64,000 nt of DNA from Mycolicibacterium anyangense (lineage in GTDB: Bacteria; Actinomycetota; Actinomycetes; Mycobacteriales; Mycobacteriaceae): contig NZ_AP022620.1 in NCBI RefSeq assembly GCF_010731855.1, forward strand, positions 4,774,001 through 4,838,000, given 5' to 3'. Below, piece by piece: positions 1 through 9,810 of this stretch. The position numbers were made by a program, and so were the translations under genes. The notes under the pieces are model-generated. The model searched no databases. It had not been told where the DNA came from and was given only the letters and a program-made list of their open reading frames with translations. How positions within the stretch are numbered: the stretch's first letter is position 1; each line of letters begins with the position of its first letter.

Positions 1-1
1 C

Positions 2-550
2 GCCGCTGATCCGGCCCAGGTGACGGCCGCCGTGGAGCGGACCGTCACCGAACTAGGCGGGCTGGATGTGCTGGTGAACAACGCCGGCGTCGCCGAGATA
101 GCCCCCATCGAGGACATCACGGCCCAGCAGTTCGACACCATGGTCGCGATCAACATCGGTGGCGTGTTCTGGGCGGCGCGCGCCGCGGTCGCGCACCTGG
201 GCGAAGGTGGCCGGATCATCAACATCGGCAGCGTGAACGCCGACCGGGTGCCCGGTCCGGGGCTGTCGGTATATGCGATGACGAAAGGCGCGGTGGCGTC
301 GTTCACGCGTGGCCTGGCCCGCGAGCTCGGGCCCCGCGGGATCACCGTCAACAACGTGCAGCCGGGGCCCGTCGACACCGACATGAATCCCGACCAGGGC
401 GAATTCGCCGACAGTCTTCGGAAGATCATTCCGCTGGGGCGATACGGTCACACCAGCGACATCGCCGCCATGGTGAGTTTCCTGGCTGGCCCGGAATCCG
501 GGTTCATGACCGGCTCCCACGTCACCGTCGACGGTGGATTCGTCGTCTAG
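2..550 (+). CDS. SDR family oxidoreductase (5' truncated by window edge)
   Basis: This is the C-terminal part of a classical short-chain dehydrogenase/reductase; its start codon lies left of the window and the frame is open from base 2. Visible SDR signatures are the NNAG motif (VLVNNAGVAE), the catalytic Ser region (IINIGSVNA), the YxxxK pair (VYAMTKGAV) and the PG motif after it (NVQPGPVDT). The protein ends with the usual VTVDGGF tail. The N-terminal cofactor loop (TGxxxGxG) is not in the window, so NAD versus NADP preference cannot be read. The substrate is unknown. It converges on a small leftward gene 4 bp downstream. Family assignment is firm; function is open. Confidence 0.9.
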   Translation, partial: AADPAQVTAAVERTVTELGGLDVLVNNAGVAEIAPIEDITAQQFDTMVAINIGGVFWAARAAVAHLGEGGRIINIGSVNADRVPGPGLSVYAMTKGAVASFTRGLARELGPRGITVNNVQPGPVDTDMNPDQGEFADSLRKIIPLGRYGHTSDIAAMVSFLAGPESGFMTGSHVTVDGGFVV

Positions 551-554
551 CTGC

Positions 555-878
555 TCAGCGGCTGGCCGATCTCCTCGAGGACGGTTTGAGCGTCCAGGCC
601 GGCACCCAGTGCGTGACGGTCTTGTGGTGTGCGCCGTAGGCGATCTGGTAGGTGACCAGGCCCCACCAATCGCCCTGTTCGCACAGGCCCCAGCAGCTCA
701 GCGTTCCTTCGACGACCTTGTGCATCTGCAGGCCGTGGGGGTGGTAGCGGCCGGTTCGATGCGGTTCGCGCGGGAACAGCACCGTGAGGTCGATCAGCAC
801 CGGCAGCGGTGGACGCACCTGCCGGAACGGCGGCCGCACCGGCTGTCCGTGATGACCGATCGAGGTGAGCTCACCCAC
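555..878 (-). CDS. Small conserved-looking protein of unknown function, predicted leaderless and possibly SOS-regulated
   Basis: This 107-residue protein is not recognised. It is rich in Pro, His, Trp and Arg, with two RPP motifs near residues 15 and 22 and an aromatic C-terminal half (CWGLCEQGDWWG, HWVPAW). It has no signal peptide or membrane segment. The GTG start at 878 has no ribosome site but lies 6 nt after a perfect TATGAT -10 element, the layout of a leaderless mycobacterial mRNA. A LexA-like box overlaps that promoter. It follows the amidase gene on the same strand (48 bp gap) but looks separately transcribed. The amino-acid composition looks like a real folded protein rather than a frame shadow. 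No function is proposed. Confidence 0.6.
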   Translation of the reverse strand: MGELTSIGHHGQPVRPPFRQVRPPLPVLIDLTVLFPREPHRTGRYHPHGLQMHKVVEGTLSCWGLCEQGDWWGLVTYQIAYGAHHKTVTHWVPAWTLKPSSRRSASR

Positions 879-881
879 TGA

Positions 882-897
882 TCGATCATATGTTCGA
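882..897. promoter_or_regulatory. LexA/SOS-like box
   Basis: TCGATC-ATAT-GTTCGA matches the mycobacterial SOS box as recalled (TCGAAC-N4-GTTCGA) at 11 of 12 positions. It overlaps the -10 of the small leftward gene, where a bound repressor would block RNA polymerase. Confidence 0.5.
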
Positions 898-912
898 ACA
901 CGGTGGTGTCCA
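885..912 (-). promoter_or_regulatory. Promoter of the 107-residue gene
   Basis: Reading leftwards, TGGACA (912-907), a 16 nt spacer and TATGAT (890-885) form a near-consensus housekeeping promoter. The predicted transcription start falls on the GTG start codon at 878. Confidence 0.55.
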
Positions 913-926
913 CCCCTGCCGGGAGC

Positions 927-1928
927 TCACGCCAGCTGAGCCCCTGCGGCCCGCAGTTTGCGGTGCGTACCGCCGTAGGCCTCGGCGGGCGGCAGCAGTG
1001 CCTTGCTGATCTTCGTCACCGCGCTGTAGTTCACGTCGACCACGTTGGCCAGCGGTGACAGGCATAGCTGACTGCACAGCTGGTAGGCGTCGATCGTGCT
1101 CAATCCGTACAGCTCCTGGAGCCAGCGGACCATCTCGACCTGGCTGCAGCGCCAGGCGTCCTCGAGTGGACGCGCCGAGCCCACCGTGAGCAGGGCGTCG
1201 TCGTGCTCGAAACGTGGCCACGCCGGCGCGCCGCCCTTGATCAGGTCGACCACCAGGGTGACGTCCATCGCCCCTTCGAGTGCGGTGCCGCAGGTTTCTC
1301 CCTCGCCCTGGCGGTAGTGACCGTCGCCGACCGAGAACAGCGCCCCATCGACGTTCACGCCGAGGTAGACGGTCGTGCCGGCTCGCAGCTCGGGGGTGTC
1401 CATGTTTCCGCCGAAGTAGTCCGGGACCAGGGTGGTGCGGACTTCCCGCAGCGCGGGTGCGACCCCGACCGTGCCCATCATCGGAGCCAGCGGGATGTCG
1501 AGGGTGAAGTCGCTCTCGTGGGCGCTGAAGGTGGCGGTGCCTCGTGCCCGGTCGACCTGGTAGATCCAGGCCAGCTCGGGAAGCGGTGGTTGCAGGGTTG
1601 CGGTCCGGTCGGTGCCGGTGAGTGCGCCGAACAGCGGGATGGTGGTCGAGGCGGCCCAGTCCCTGGCCGGCTCGATGGAGACGAAGTGCAGCGCCAGGGT
1701 GTCACCGACCTCGGCCCCGGTGACATAGAACGGCCCGGTCTGCGGGTTGAGCTCCTTGGTGTTGAGGACCCGGCTGGGTTTGTCGGCGCTGGAGGTGACC
1801 CGTCCGGCGAACGCATCCTCGGTCCACAGCCGCATCGCGGTTCCTGGCGAGACCTCCAGCACCGGTTCGGCGCCGCCGAATGTCCAGACGTACTGGTCGG
1901 AGGTAGGAATGAACTCAACGATGCGCAT
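927..1928 (-). CDS. Acetamidase/formamidase family amidase
   Basis: This 333-residue protein belongs to the FmdA/AmdA family, which hydrolyses short-chain amides such as formamide or acetamide to the acid and ammonia in the cytoplasm. Family-like stretches include the N-terminal beta-rich part, the acidic glycine-rich segment near residues 200-215 (GDGHYRQGEGE, a metal or active-site loop) and the conserved C-terminal region LSPLANVVDVNYSAV. Length is typical. It overlaps cbtA by 14 bp and faces away from the nitrile hydratase genes. The likely role is the second step of nitrile use, hydrolysing the amide that the hydratase makes. Exact substrate is inferred from context only. Confidence 0.85.
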   Translation of the reverse strand: MRIVEFIPTSDQYVWTFGGAEPVLEVSPGTAMRLWTEDAFAGRVTSSADKPSRVLNTKELNPQTGPFYVTGAEVGDTLALHFVSIEPARDWAASTTIPLFGALTGTDRTATLQPPLPELAWIYQVDRARGTATFSAHESDFTLDIPLAPMMGTVGVAPALREVRTTLVPDYFGGNMDTPELRAGTTVYLGVNVDGALFSVGDGHYRQGEGETCGTALEGAMDVTLVVDLIKGGAPAWPRFEHDDALLTVGSARPLEDAWRCSQVEMVRWLQELYGLSTIDAYQLCSQLCLSPLANVVDVNYSAVTKISKALLPPAEAYGGTHRKLRAAGAQLA

Positions 1929-2649
1929 CGACCGTCCTCGGGGTGAGCACGCGGGGCAGCAGGGCAGCGAACACAGTGCAGAGCACCAGCCACATCAGTG
2001 CCTGGGTCAGCAGCGAGAAGAGCCGGAAGTCGGCGAGCAGGGCGGCGGGGAAGTGGTCGGACACCTCGTCAAAGTGGGGTAGCAACAGAGCGACCAGGGT
2101 GACGCCGATCAGATACCCCCAGCCGGTGACCGCGACCGCCGCCCAGGTGCCCAGCCGTTGGCTCAGCCGGGCGGCCAGCGCGACGGCGACGATCGCCAGC
2201 CCCACCGAGGTCACCAGCAGCACTAGATAGGCGGTGGTGCGGGCGCCGATGGTGTCGGCCATGCCAATACCGGGCGGGTTGGCCGGAAAGCGGATCGCCG
2301 GGACCAGGTTGACCGCGACGAACCCCGTCGCCGCCAGACCGCTGACGGTCCAGCGGAGGTCGGTACGGATTCCGTGCCGGGTCCGGTACATCGACAAGGT
2401 CGCCACCGCGACTGCGAACAGGGCGCCGAGTACGACGGCGAACATGACCGTGCCGACGCCGGCGCCGACGTTCTCCTGCAGGGCGCGGCTGAAGACCTCG
2501 TGCTCGTCGCCGTGTGCGTGGGCCTCTTCGTGGCCGATCGCCTGATCGACGAGCGGTGAGACCAGGACGCGCGCGAAGCCGAACGCGGCGATCCCGCCCG
2601 CCAGGCCGGCGGTCAGGCCGAGGCCGATGATCTTGTTCATCGGGGGCAC
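1915..2649 (-). CDS. cbtA: CbtA family cobalt transporter subunit
   Basis: This 244-residue integral membrane protein has about five hydrophobic segments. An N-terminal glycine-rich helix (LGLTAGLAGGIAAFGFARV) is followed by a His/Glu-rich loop (GHEEAHAHGDEHE, around residues 39-51) that could bind metal. CbtA and CbtB are a predicted secondary cobalt transport pair, usually tied to cobalamin synthesis. Here cbtB lies 3 bp upstream and the genes diverge from a cobalt-type nitrile hydratase, so the likely job is cobalt supply to that enzyme. The ATG at 2649 follows a GGTGCC-type weak ribosome site and may be coupled to cbtB. Confidence 0.85.
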   Translation of the reverse strand: MPPMNKIIGLGLTAGLAGGIAAFGFARVLVSPLVDQAIGHEEAHAHGDEHEVFSRALQENVGAGVGTVMFAVVLGALFAVAVATLSMYRTRHGIRTDLRWTVSGLAATGFVAVNLVPAIRFPANPPGIGMADTIGARTTAYLVLLVTSVGLAIVAVALAARLSQRLGTWAAVAVTGWGYLIGVTLVALLLPHFDEVSDHFPAALLADFRLFSLLTQALMWLVLCTVFAALLPRVLTPRTVDAHR

Positions 2650-2652
2650 CTT

Positions 2653-2883
2653 TCAGTGGCAGGGGAAGCCGAGCAGATGCCGGGCGTCGTGGACGAACTC
2701 GTGGACGTGGGTGTCGGAGCCGAACACCGATACCGCGCCTTGGTCGAAGCCGATGAAGTAGAAGGCGATCAATGCCAGAAGGGTGGTCACCGTCAACTGC
2801 AGGGCGATGCCGGTGGTGGTGGAATCGGGCAGGTCGAGTGTCGCGCCGTGCTGCACGGCGGACTGTCCGGTGGTCGAAGACAT
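2653..2883 (-). CDS. cbtB: CbtB family cobalt transporter subunit
   Basis: This 76-residue protein has one membrane helix (residues about 27-46) and a C-terminal His motif (HVHEFVHDARHLLGFPCH), the hallmark of CbtB. It partners CbtA in cobalt uptake. The ATG at 2883 is chosen because an AAAGGAA ribosome site lies just upstream and the family length fits; an in-frame extension upstream has no family character. It is the first gene of the leftward operon cbtB-cbtA-amidase. No cobalamin riboswitch could be recognised in the leader. Confidence 0.85.
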   Translation of the reverse strand: MSSTTGQSAVQHGATLDLPDSTTTGIALQLTVTTLLALIAFYFIGFDQGAVSVFGSDTHVHEFVHDARHLLGFPCH

Positions 2884-3128
2884 CAGGTTCCTTTCGTAAT
2901 TACTTCCAGATTGCAAATATTTCGCTTGCTCTGAATACCTGGCACGGTTCCGGCGGGTCAACCGGTGGAGTGGGATCGTCCCAAGCTGAAATCCAGGTTT
3001 AACAATCAAGCCCTGGCGAGTAAATCCTGTGTTACGCATGGCGGTACGGATTGCGCTGCGACACCGACGGTGCGCATAGTTCCAGATGAAAGTATTACGA
3101 CCGTGAACTAATGATGGGAGAGCGGCAT
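2884..3128. promoter_or_regulatory. Divergent control region between cbtB and nitrile hydratase
   Basis: This AT-richer stretch serves both the cobalt/amidase operon and the nitrile hydratase operon. It contains an AAATATTT palindrome (2915-2922) flanked by GCAA (2913-2916) and TTGC (2926-2929). That is a plausible binding site for the MarR-type regulator encoded downstream. No B12 box (GCCACTG) or cobalamin-riboswitch core was found. Operator identity is a guess. Confidence 0.4.
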
Positions 3129-3821
3129 ATGCACGGTCCACACGACCTGGGTGGACGCGACGGGATCGGACCCGTCGCCACCGAATTCCTCGAACCGGGA
3201 ATCCCGGACTGGCGCTACCCGTTCGAGGGTCGGATGCACGCGGTGACCGCGATGGCCATCGCCAAGGGTGCGTTCAATCTCGACGAGCAGCGCCACGGTA
3301 TCGAGCTGATGAAGTGGAGCGAGTACCTCGACTCCACCTACTACGCGCACTGGTTGTTCTCGGTGGAGAAGCTACTCAACGACAAGGGCTACATCTCCCA
3401 CGAGGAGATCGACGCACGGATGCAGGAGCTGGGCACTCCGTCGATGACCCCGCACCCGCAGAAGCCGGAGACGCTCTCGCCGTTCGCCGAGCAGATGATC
3501 GAGATCCTGTGGAAGGGCACCCCACACGACCTGCCCGCCGACGCGCCTCCCCGCTACGCCGTCGGGGAGAAGGTGTGTGTGCGAAACATCAACGAGGTGA
3601 CCCACAACCGGCTGCCCGGTTACCTGAACCGAGCGCCCGGCGTGATCGCCAAGCAGTACGGCGCTTTTCACGACCCCGCCGACAGCGCACACAAGCAGAT
3701 CGACACTCCGCACCAGCTCTACATGGTCAAGTTCAGCTCGGTCGATCTGTGGGGTGACGAGGCGGTCGAAGACTTCAACCTGTACGCCGATCTGTTCGAG
3801 AACTACCTCGAACCGGCCTGA
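3129..3821 (+). CDS. Nitrile hydratase subunit beta
   Basis: This is the beta subunit of nitrile hydratase, which hydrates nitriles to amides. It opens with the family signature MHGPHDLGGRDGIGPV and has the conserved C-terminal SH3-like barrel with RNINEVTHNRLPGYLNRAPG (about residues 153-172). That barrel contributes to the active site and to assembly with alpha. The ATG at 3129 is preferred over the ATG at 3111, because GGGAGA lies 8 nt ahead of it and the product then starts like other beta subunits; it gives 230 residues. The beta-before-alpha order is that of rhodococcal cobalt enzymes. Confidence 0.93.
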   Translation: MHGPHDLGGRDGIGPVATEFLEPGIPDWRYPFEGRMHAVTAMAIAKGAFNLDEQRHGIELMKWSEYLDSTYYAHWLFSVEKLLNDKGYISHEEIDARMQELGTPSMTPHPQKPETLSPFAEQMIEILWKGTPHDLPADAPPRYAVGEKVCVRNINEVTHNRLPGYLNRAPGVIAKQYGAFHDPADSAHKQIDTPHQLYMVKFSSVDLWGDEAVEDFNLYADLFENYLEPA

Positions 3822-3832
3822 GATTAGGAGAG

Positions 3833-4438
3833 ATGAACGAAATGGACTGGCTGTCTTTGTCTGACGTCGAGGCGCGGGTGAACGCGCTCGAGTCGCTGAT
3901 GGTCGAGAAGGGTCTGGCCGAACACGAGGCCGTCGATGCCGTGGTGGCGTCCTTCGAGAACGACATGGGACCGATCAACGGCGCCAAGGTGGTTGCGCGG
4001 GCGTGGACAGAGCCCGAGTACCGCGAATGGTTACTGCGCGATGCCACCGCGGCGATTGCGGACATGGGGTTCACCGGTCTGCAGACCGAGCATATGGTCG
4101 CGGTCGAGAACACCGATGAGCGGCACAATGTCGTTGTCTGCACATTGTGCTCGTGCTATCCGTGGACGTTGCTCGGCATTCCACCGGCGTGGTTCAAGTA
4201 TCCGCAGTACCGGGCGCGGGTGGTCAAGGATCCGCGCAGTGTGCTCGGCGAGTTCGGCGTCACGCTGGCCGACGAGGTCAAGATCGACGTCTGGGACAGC
4301 AGCGCCGAAATCCGTTATCTGGTGATCCCGCAGCGGCCCAAGGGGACCGAGGGCATGACCGTCGAGGAGTTGATCCCGCTGATCAACCGCGACTCGATGG
4401 TTGGGACCGCCCTCGCGACGGCACCGGGGAGCGCATAG
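3833..4438 (+). CDS. Nitrile hydratase subunit alpha, cobalt type
   Basis: This 201-residue alpha subunit carries the metal-binding claw VCTLCSCY, with Cys103, Cys106, Ser107 and Cys108. Thr after the first Cys marks the non-corrin cobalt class; iron enzymes have VCSLCSCT. In the family two of the cysteines are oxidised to sulfinic and sulfenic acids. The following Tyr and Trp (YPWTLLGIPPAWFK) are also conserved. The gene follows beta after 11 bp with a TTAGGAGAG ribosome site, and its stop directly abuts the accessory gene (TAG-ATG). The cobalt type agrees with the divergent cbtAB genes. Confidence 0.95.
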   Translation: MNEMDWLSLSDVEARVNALESLMVEKGLAEHEAVDAVVASFENDMGPINGAKVVARAWTEPEYREWLLRDATAAIADMGFTGLQTEHMVAVENTDERHNVVVCTLCSCYPWTLLGIPPAWFKYPQYRARVVKDPRSVLGEFGVTLADEVKIDVWDSSAEIRYLVIPQRPKGTEGMTVEELIPLINRDSMVGTALATAPGSA

Positions 4439-4810
4439 ATGACTGCGACGCTCGATTTGACCGGGTTCGACGATCTCGGCGGCACGATTGCGCTGCCCCG
4501 CTCCAACGGCGAGCTGATCTTCGATGCTCCTTGGCAGGGAAGACTTTTCGGACTGGTCGTGCACCTGTGCAAGTCCGGGGCGTTCGAATGGGATGAGTTC
4601 AAGGCGCACCTGATCGCGGTGATCGGTGACTCCGGAATCGACGAGACCTGTGACCCCGGCGTCTACTACCGGCAGTTCGGTGAGGCGTTCTGCCGACTGG
4701 CGGCGCAGAAGAACTTCTTCGACGCCGATCAGTTCCAGGAGCGGACCCTCGTCGAGGCCGAGCTACTCGCTCACGGAGATCATGACCACGGTCATGACCA
4801 CCAGCACTGA
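4439..4810 (+). CDS. Nitrile hydratase accessory protein (NhhG/NhlE-like) with His-rich tail
   Basis: This 123-residue protein resembles the beta-subunit N-terminal domain and the accessory proteins NhhG/NhlE/P14K. In rhodococci and pseudomonads those proteins deliver cobalt-loaded alpha subunit by subunit swapping. Family-like features are ELIFDAPWQGRLFGL near residue 26 and the E..EFKAHLI segment. The C-terminus ends in a metal-binding tail, HGDHDHGHDHQH, that should hold cobalt. Translation starts immediately after the alpha stop codon, implying coupling. The role as cobalt chaperone is inferred from family and context. Confidence 0.85.
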   Translation: MTATLDLTGFDDLGGTIALPRSNGELIFDAPWQGRLFGLVVHLCKSGAFEWDEFKAHLIAVIGDSGIDETCDPGVYYRQFGEAFCRLAAQKNFFDADQFQERTLVEAELLAHGDHDHGHDHQH

Positions 4811-4829
4811 GGCAGAAAGGGATTCGCAG

Positions 4830-5345
4830 ATGTCGAAGATCTCTTCGCTAGCCGTCAGCGTTGGAGTGCTGGGCATGGTGTCGACACTCATGACGGCCAC
4901 GGTGTGGAAGCTGCCGGTCTGGGTGCTGTTCTTGGCCTGGGCATCCTTCTTCTTCGTGGGCTCGGGACTGTCCGGGCTGCTGAAGTCGGTGGCCTGCAAC
5001 TGGACCGGTATTGCCATCGCGACGGCCACCCTGTTGTCGGTGTCCCACACCTCCAGCGCCGTTCTGGTGGCAATCGCCGTGGGGGTCGGCAGTTTCGCGA
5101 TGGTGCAGGTCTCGCGGCTGGCCTGGGTGTCGGCCGCGCCGGCCATCGTGTTCGGGTTCGCCATGACGGTCGGAACCATTGCGGCGACGGGCAACTCCGT
5201 CACCACCGTGGGTGTGTCGAATCCGGCGTTGATTGCCGCGACGACCGCGCTTGTCGGCGCCGGCTTCGGGGTGGCCTCCCAGTGGGGTGCCGCGGCGCTG
5301 GAAACGCTCACCCAGTCCATGGTCCTGCGGCGCGCGGTTCAGTGA
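4830..5345 (+). CDS. DUF1097 family membrane protein
   Basis: This 171-residue, very hydrophobic protein has about five predicted membrane helices and matches the DUF1097 style (E. coli YcdZ-like), whose function is not established. The ATG at 4830 follows AGAAAGGGA. It sits 19 bp after the accessory gene, so it is part of the nitrile hydratase transcription unit. Conserved-looking features are the short loop AWASFFFVGSG and a Cys-Asn-Trp in the middle (SVACNWTGI). Position suggests a channel or carrier for nitrile, amide or urea-like solutes, but that is speculation. Confidence 0.7.
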   Translation: MSKISSLAVSVGVLGMVSTLMTATVWKLPVWVLFLAWASFFFVGSGLSGLLKSVACNWTGIAIATATLLSVSHTSSAVLVAIAVGVGSFAMVQVSRLAWVSAAPAIVFGFAMTVGTIAATGNSVTTVGVSNPALIAATTALVGAGFGVASQWGAAALETLTQSMVLRRAVQ

Positions 5346-5403
5346 GATACGCTGTCGCGCAAAGTAGTTGTCCTCCCAGAAGCGATCAAGAGCCAGGAGC
5401 GTC

Positions 5404-5844
5404 GTGTCGACGTCGACGAGCAATCTGGAAAGCATTGCCGAAGTGTTCTTCCGCGCTGAGCGTCGCTGGGTCGACGCGCTGTGCAACGGCTTGCTGGACG
5501 CCGAGGTCAACACCGTCGAGGGCTGGCGGGTCCTCGGCGCCCTGCGCACCGGTGACGGCTTCACGATGAGTGACATCTCGGCGGCGATGTCGATCCCGCC
5601 GCCGACGTTGACCCGCATCGTCGACAAGCTGGTCGACGGCGGTCTGGTACTTCGCCGGGTCGACGCGACGGATCGCCGCCGGGTGCTGGTTCACCTGTCG
5701 GCGCGCGGCAAGGCCAAGGTCCGCAAACTCACCAGGCAGGAGTCCGGACTCAAGGCGGCGCTGGTCGACGAGCTCGGTGAGGACAACGCCGTGCAGTTCA
5801 TCCGCACCCTGGCACGCGTCGGCGATCTGTTTTCCAGCCCGTGA
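5404..5844 (+). CDS. MarR family transcriptional regulator (NhhD-like position)
   Basis: This 146-residue winged-helix protein has the MarR recognition region MSDISAAMSIPPPTLTRIVD, followed by the wing with DATDRRRVLVHLS (Asp and Arg typical of MarR). The GTG at 5404 is chosen because AGGAG lies just upstream (5395-5399); an in-frame TTG at 5368 would add 12 unlikely residues. A TACGCT -10 at 5347-5352 suggests its own promoter. In Rhodococcus rhodochrous J1, a MarR-like (NhhD) and an AmiC-like (NhhC) protein control nitrile hydratase. The same pair occurs here, so control of the hydratase operon is the likely job. Confidence 0.85.
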   Translation: MSTSTSNLESIAEVFFRAERRWVDALCNGLLDAEVNTVEGWRVLGALRTGDGFTMSDISAAMSIPPPTLTRIVDKLVDGGLVLRRVDATDRRRVLVHLSARGKAKVRKLTRQESGLKAALVDELGEDNAVQFIRTLARVGDLFSSP

Positions 5845-5923
5845 ACGGCCGCGCAACGCGGTAGTAACGCGACAGACCGACGATGGTGATCGTGGTGGCC
5901 GCGATGCAGGTGGACGGAGGCCG

Positions 5924-6991
5924 ATGGGGCAACTGACATCCGCGATCAACGTCGCCCTGGTCATCCCGCGGTCGGGGTCGGCAGGCATCTACGGGCCGTC
6001 CTGCGAGGCGTGCGCGCAACTGGCCATCGCCGACATCAACGCCACCACCGGCGTGCTGGGACGGCAGGTCCGGCTGGTGCCGGTGGACGGCAGCAGGCCG
6101 CCGGTTGTGGTTGCCGCCGACATCGCCCGGCTGGTCGATCGCGGCGCCATCGACGCGGTCACCGGCTGGCACATCTCCCCGGTTCGGCAGGCGATCGCCC
6201 GGGTGACCGTGGGCCGGGTCCCGTACGTGTACGGGCCGCTCTACGAGGGCGGCGAGCGCACCGCGGGACTCTTCCTGACCGGTGAGACGCCGTCGCGTCA
6301 GCTGCTGCCGGCGATGGACTGGATGGCCGACGAACACGGTGTCGATCGCTGGATCGTGATCGGCAACGACTATGTGTGGCCACGGCAGACCGGGGCCGCG
6401 GCAGCGGGGCATGCCCGCGCCCAGGGCACCCCGCTGGTGGGTGAGAGCTATGTGCCGTTGGGCACCGAGGACTTCTCGGCCACCCTCCGCGAGATCGAGA
6501 TCAGTGGCGCAACCGGGGTGGTGCTGTTGCTCGTGGGGCGAGACGGCGTGCTCTTCAACCGGCAGTTCGCCGCGGCCGGGCTGGACACGGTGGTGCCGAG
6601 GCTAAGCCCGCACGTCGAAGAGAACATGCTGATGGCCAGCGGCAGCGAGAGCAATCGCGGGTTGTTCGCGGCGGCCGGATATTTCGAGGCGCTGCACACC
6701 ACCGCCAGCATGGATTTCGCTGCGCACTACTACGCCACGTTCGGGCCGGCGGCCCCCGCACTGAACAGCATCGGGGAATCCTGCTACGAGGCCATCACCT
6801 TGTTGATCGCGCTGGTGTCACGGGCCGGCTCGCTGGCGGTGGCCGACCTGATGGCGGCGGCGGGAGGCTTGACCTACATCAGCCCGCGCGGTGAGGTCAC
6901 GATGCAGGGTAATCAGCTGAGCCAGGACGTCTACGTCGCCGAGGCGATCGATCTCGACTTCGAGATCCGGGCACGCATCTCCGCCGCCTGA
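5924..6991 (+). CDS. AmiC/NhhC-like ligand-binding sensor (periplasmic-binding fold)
   Basis: This 355-residue protein has the two-lobe type I binding fold of amide/urea/branched-chain amino acid receptors (INVALVIPRSGSAGIYGPSC near the start; DINATTGVLGRQVRLVPVDG follows). It lacks a signal peptide or lipobox, so it should be cytoplasmic, like the amidase regulator AmiC of Pseudomonas. It probably binds an amide or nitrile and modulates the neighbouring MarR protein or transcription of the hydratase genes, as NhhC does in Rhodococcus J1. The ATG at 5924 follows GGAGG at a tight 3 nt; no better in-frame start was seen. Confidence 0.8.
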   Translation: MGQLTSAINVALVIPRSGSAGIYGPSCEACAQLAIADINATTGVLGRQVRLVPVDGSRPPVVVAADIARLVDRGAIDAVTGWHISPVRQAIARVTVGRVPYVYGPLYEGGERTAGLFLTGETPSRQLLPAMDWMADEHGVDRWIVIGNDYVWPRQTGAAAAGHARAQGTPLVGESYVPLGTEDFSATLREIEISGATGVVLLLVGRDGVLFNRQFAAAGLDTVVPRLSPHVEENMLMASGSESNRGLFAAAGYFEALHTTASMDFAAHYYATFGPAAPALNSIGESCYEAITLLIALVSRAGSLAVADLMAAAGGLTYISPRGEVTMQGNQLSQDVYVAEAIDLDFEIRARISAA

Positions 6992-7084
6992 CCTCCACCG
7001 CGAAAAGCCACTCGGGCCGCCATCGGCGCGGCGAGGGTTTTGGTGCCAAAAGCCTCTTGGGCCGAGCGTTGCAGATTCGTTAAA

Positions 7085-7105
7085 CTTGAGCGGAACAGAC
7101 TCAAG
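7085..7105. promoter_or_regulatory. HspR operator (HAIR element) of clpB
   Basis: The inverted repeat CTTGAGC-N7-ACTCAAG differs at one base from the HAIR consensus CTTGAGT-N7-ACTCAAG bound by the heat-shock repressor HspR. It lies 53 bp upstream of the clpB start. This predicts heat-shock derepression of clpB, as known for M. tuberculosis. Confidence 0.88.
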
Positions 7106-7158
7106 ATTGACGGCGTTGTAAACCTCGACAAGCTTTTCTCGACAGAAATGGAGGTGTC

Positions 7159-9705
<2,547 letters not shown>

Positions 9706-9747
9706 GCGCTTGCGCGAAGACCGTCAGCCTGGGCTGATTGCCAACGC

Positions 9748-9805
9748 CGAACAGACGCAAAGTCGCACGATTCCGCCCGAATCGATGCGATTTTGCGTCT
9801 GTTCG
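9748..9805. terminator. Bidirectional hairpin between convergent clpB and TetR gene
   Basis: A 14 bp perfect stem (9748-9761 with 9792-9805) encloses further pairing (TCGCA with TGCGA, GATTC with GAATC). It lies between two convergent genes. No long U-run follows on either side, as is usual in mycobacteria. Confidence 0.65.
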
Positions 9806-9810
9806 TGCAT

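Noticed and set aside
2884..3128. Cobalamin riboswitch ahead of cbtB
   Set aside because: The B12 box and core stems could not be found by eye, although cbtAB elsewhere often has one.
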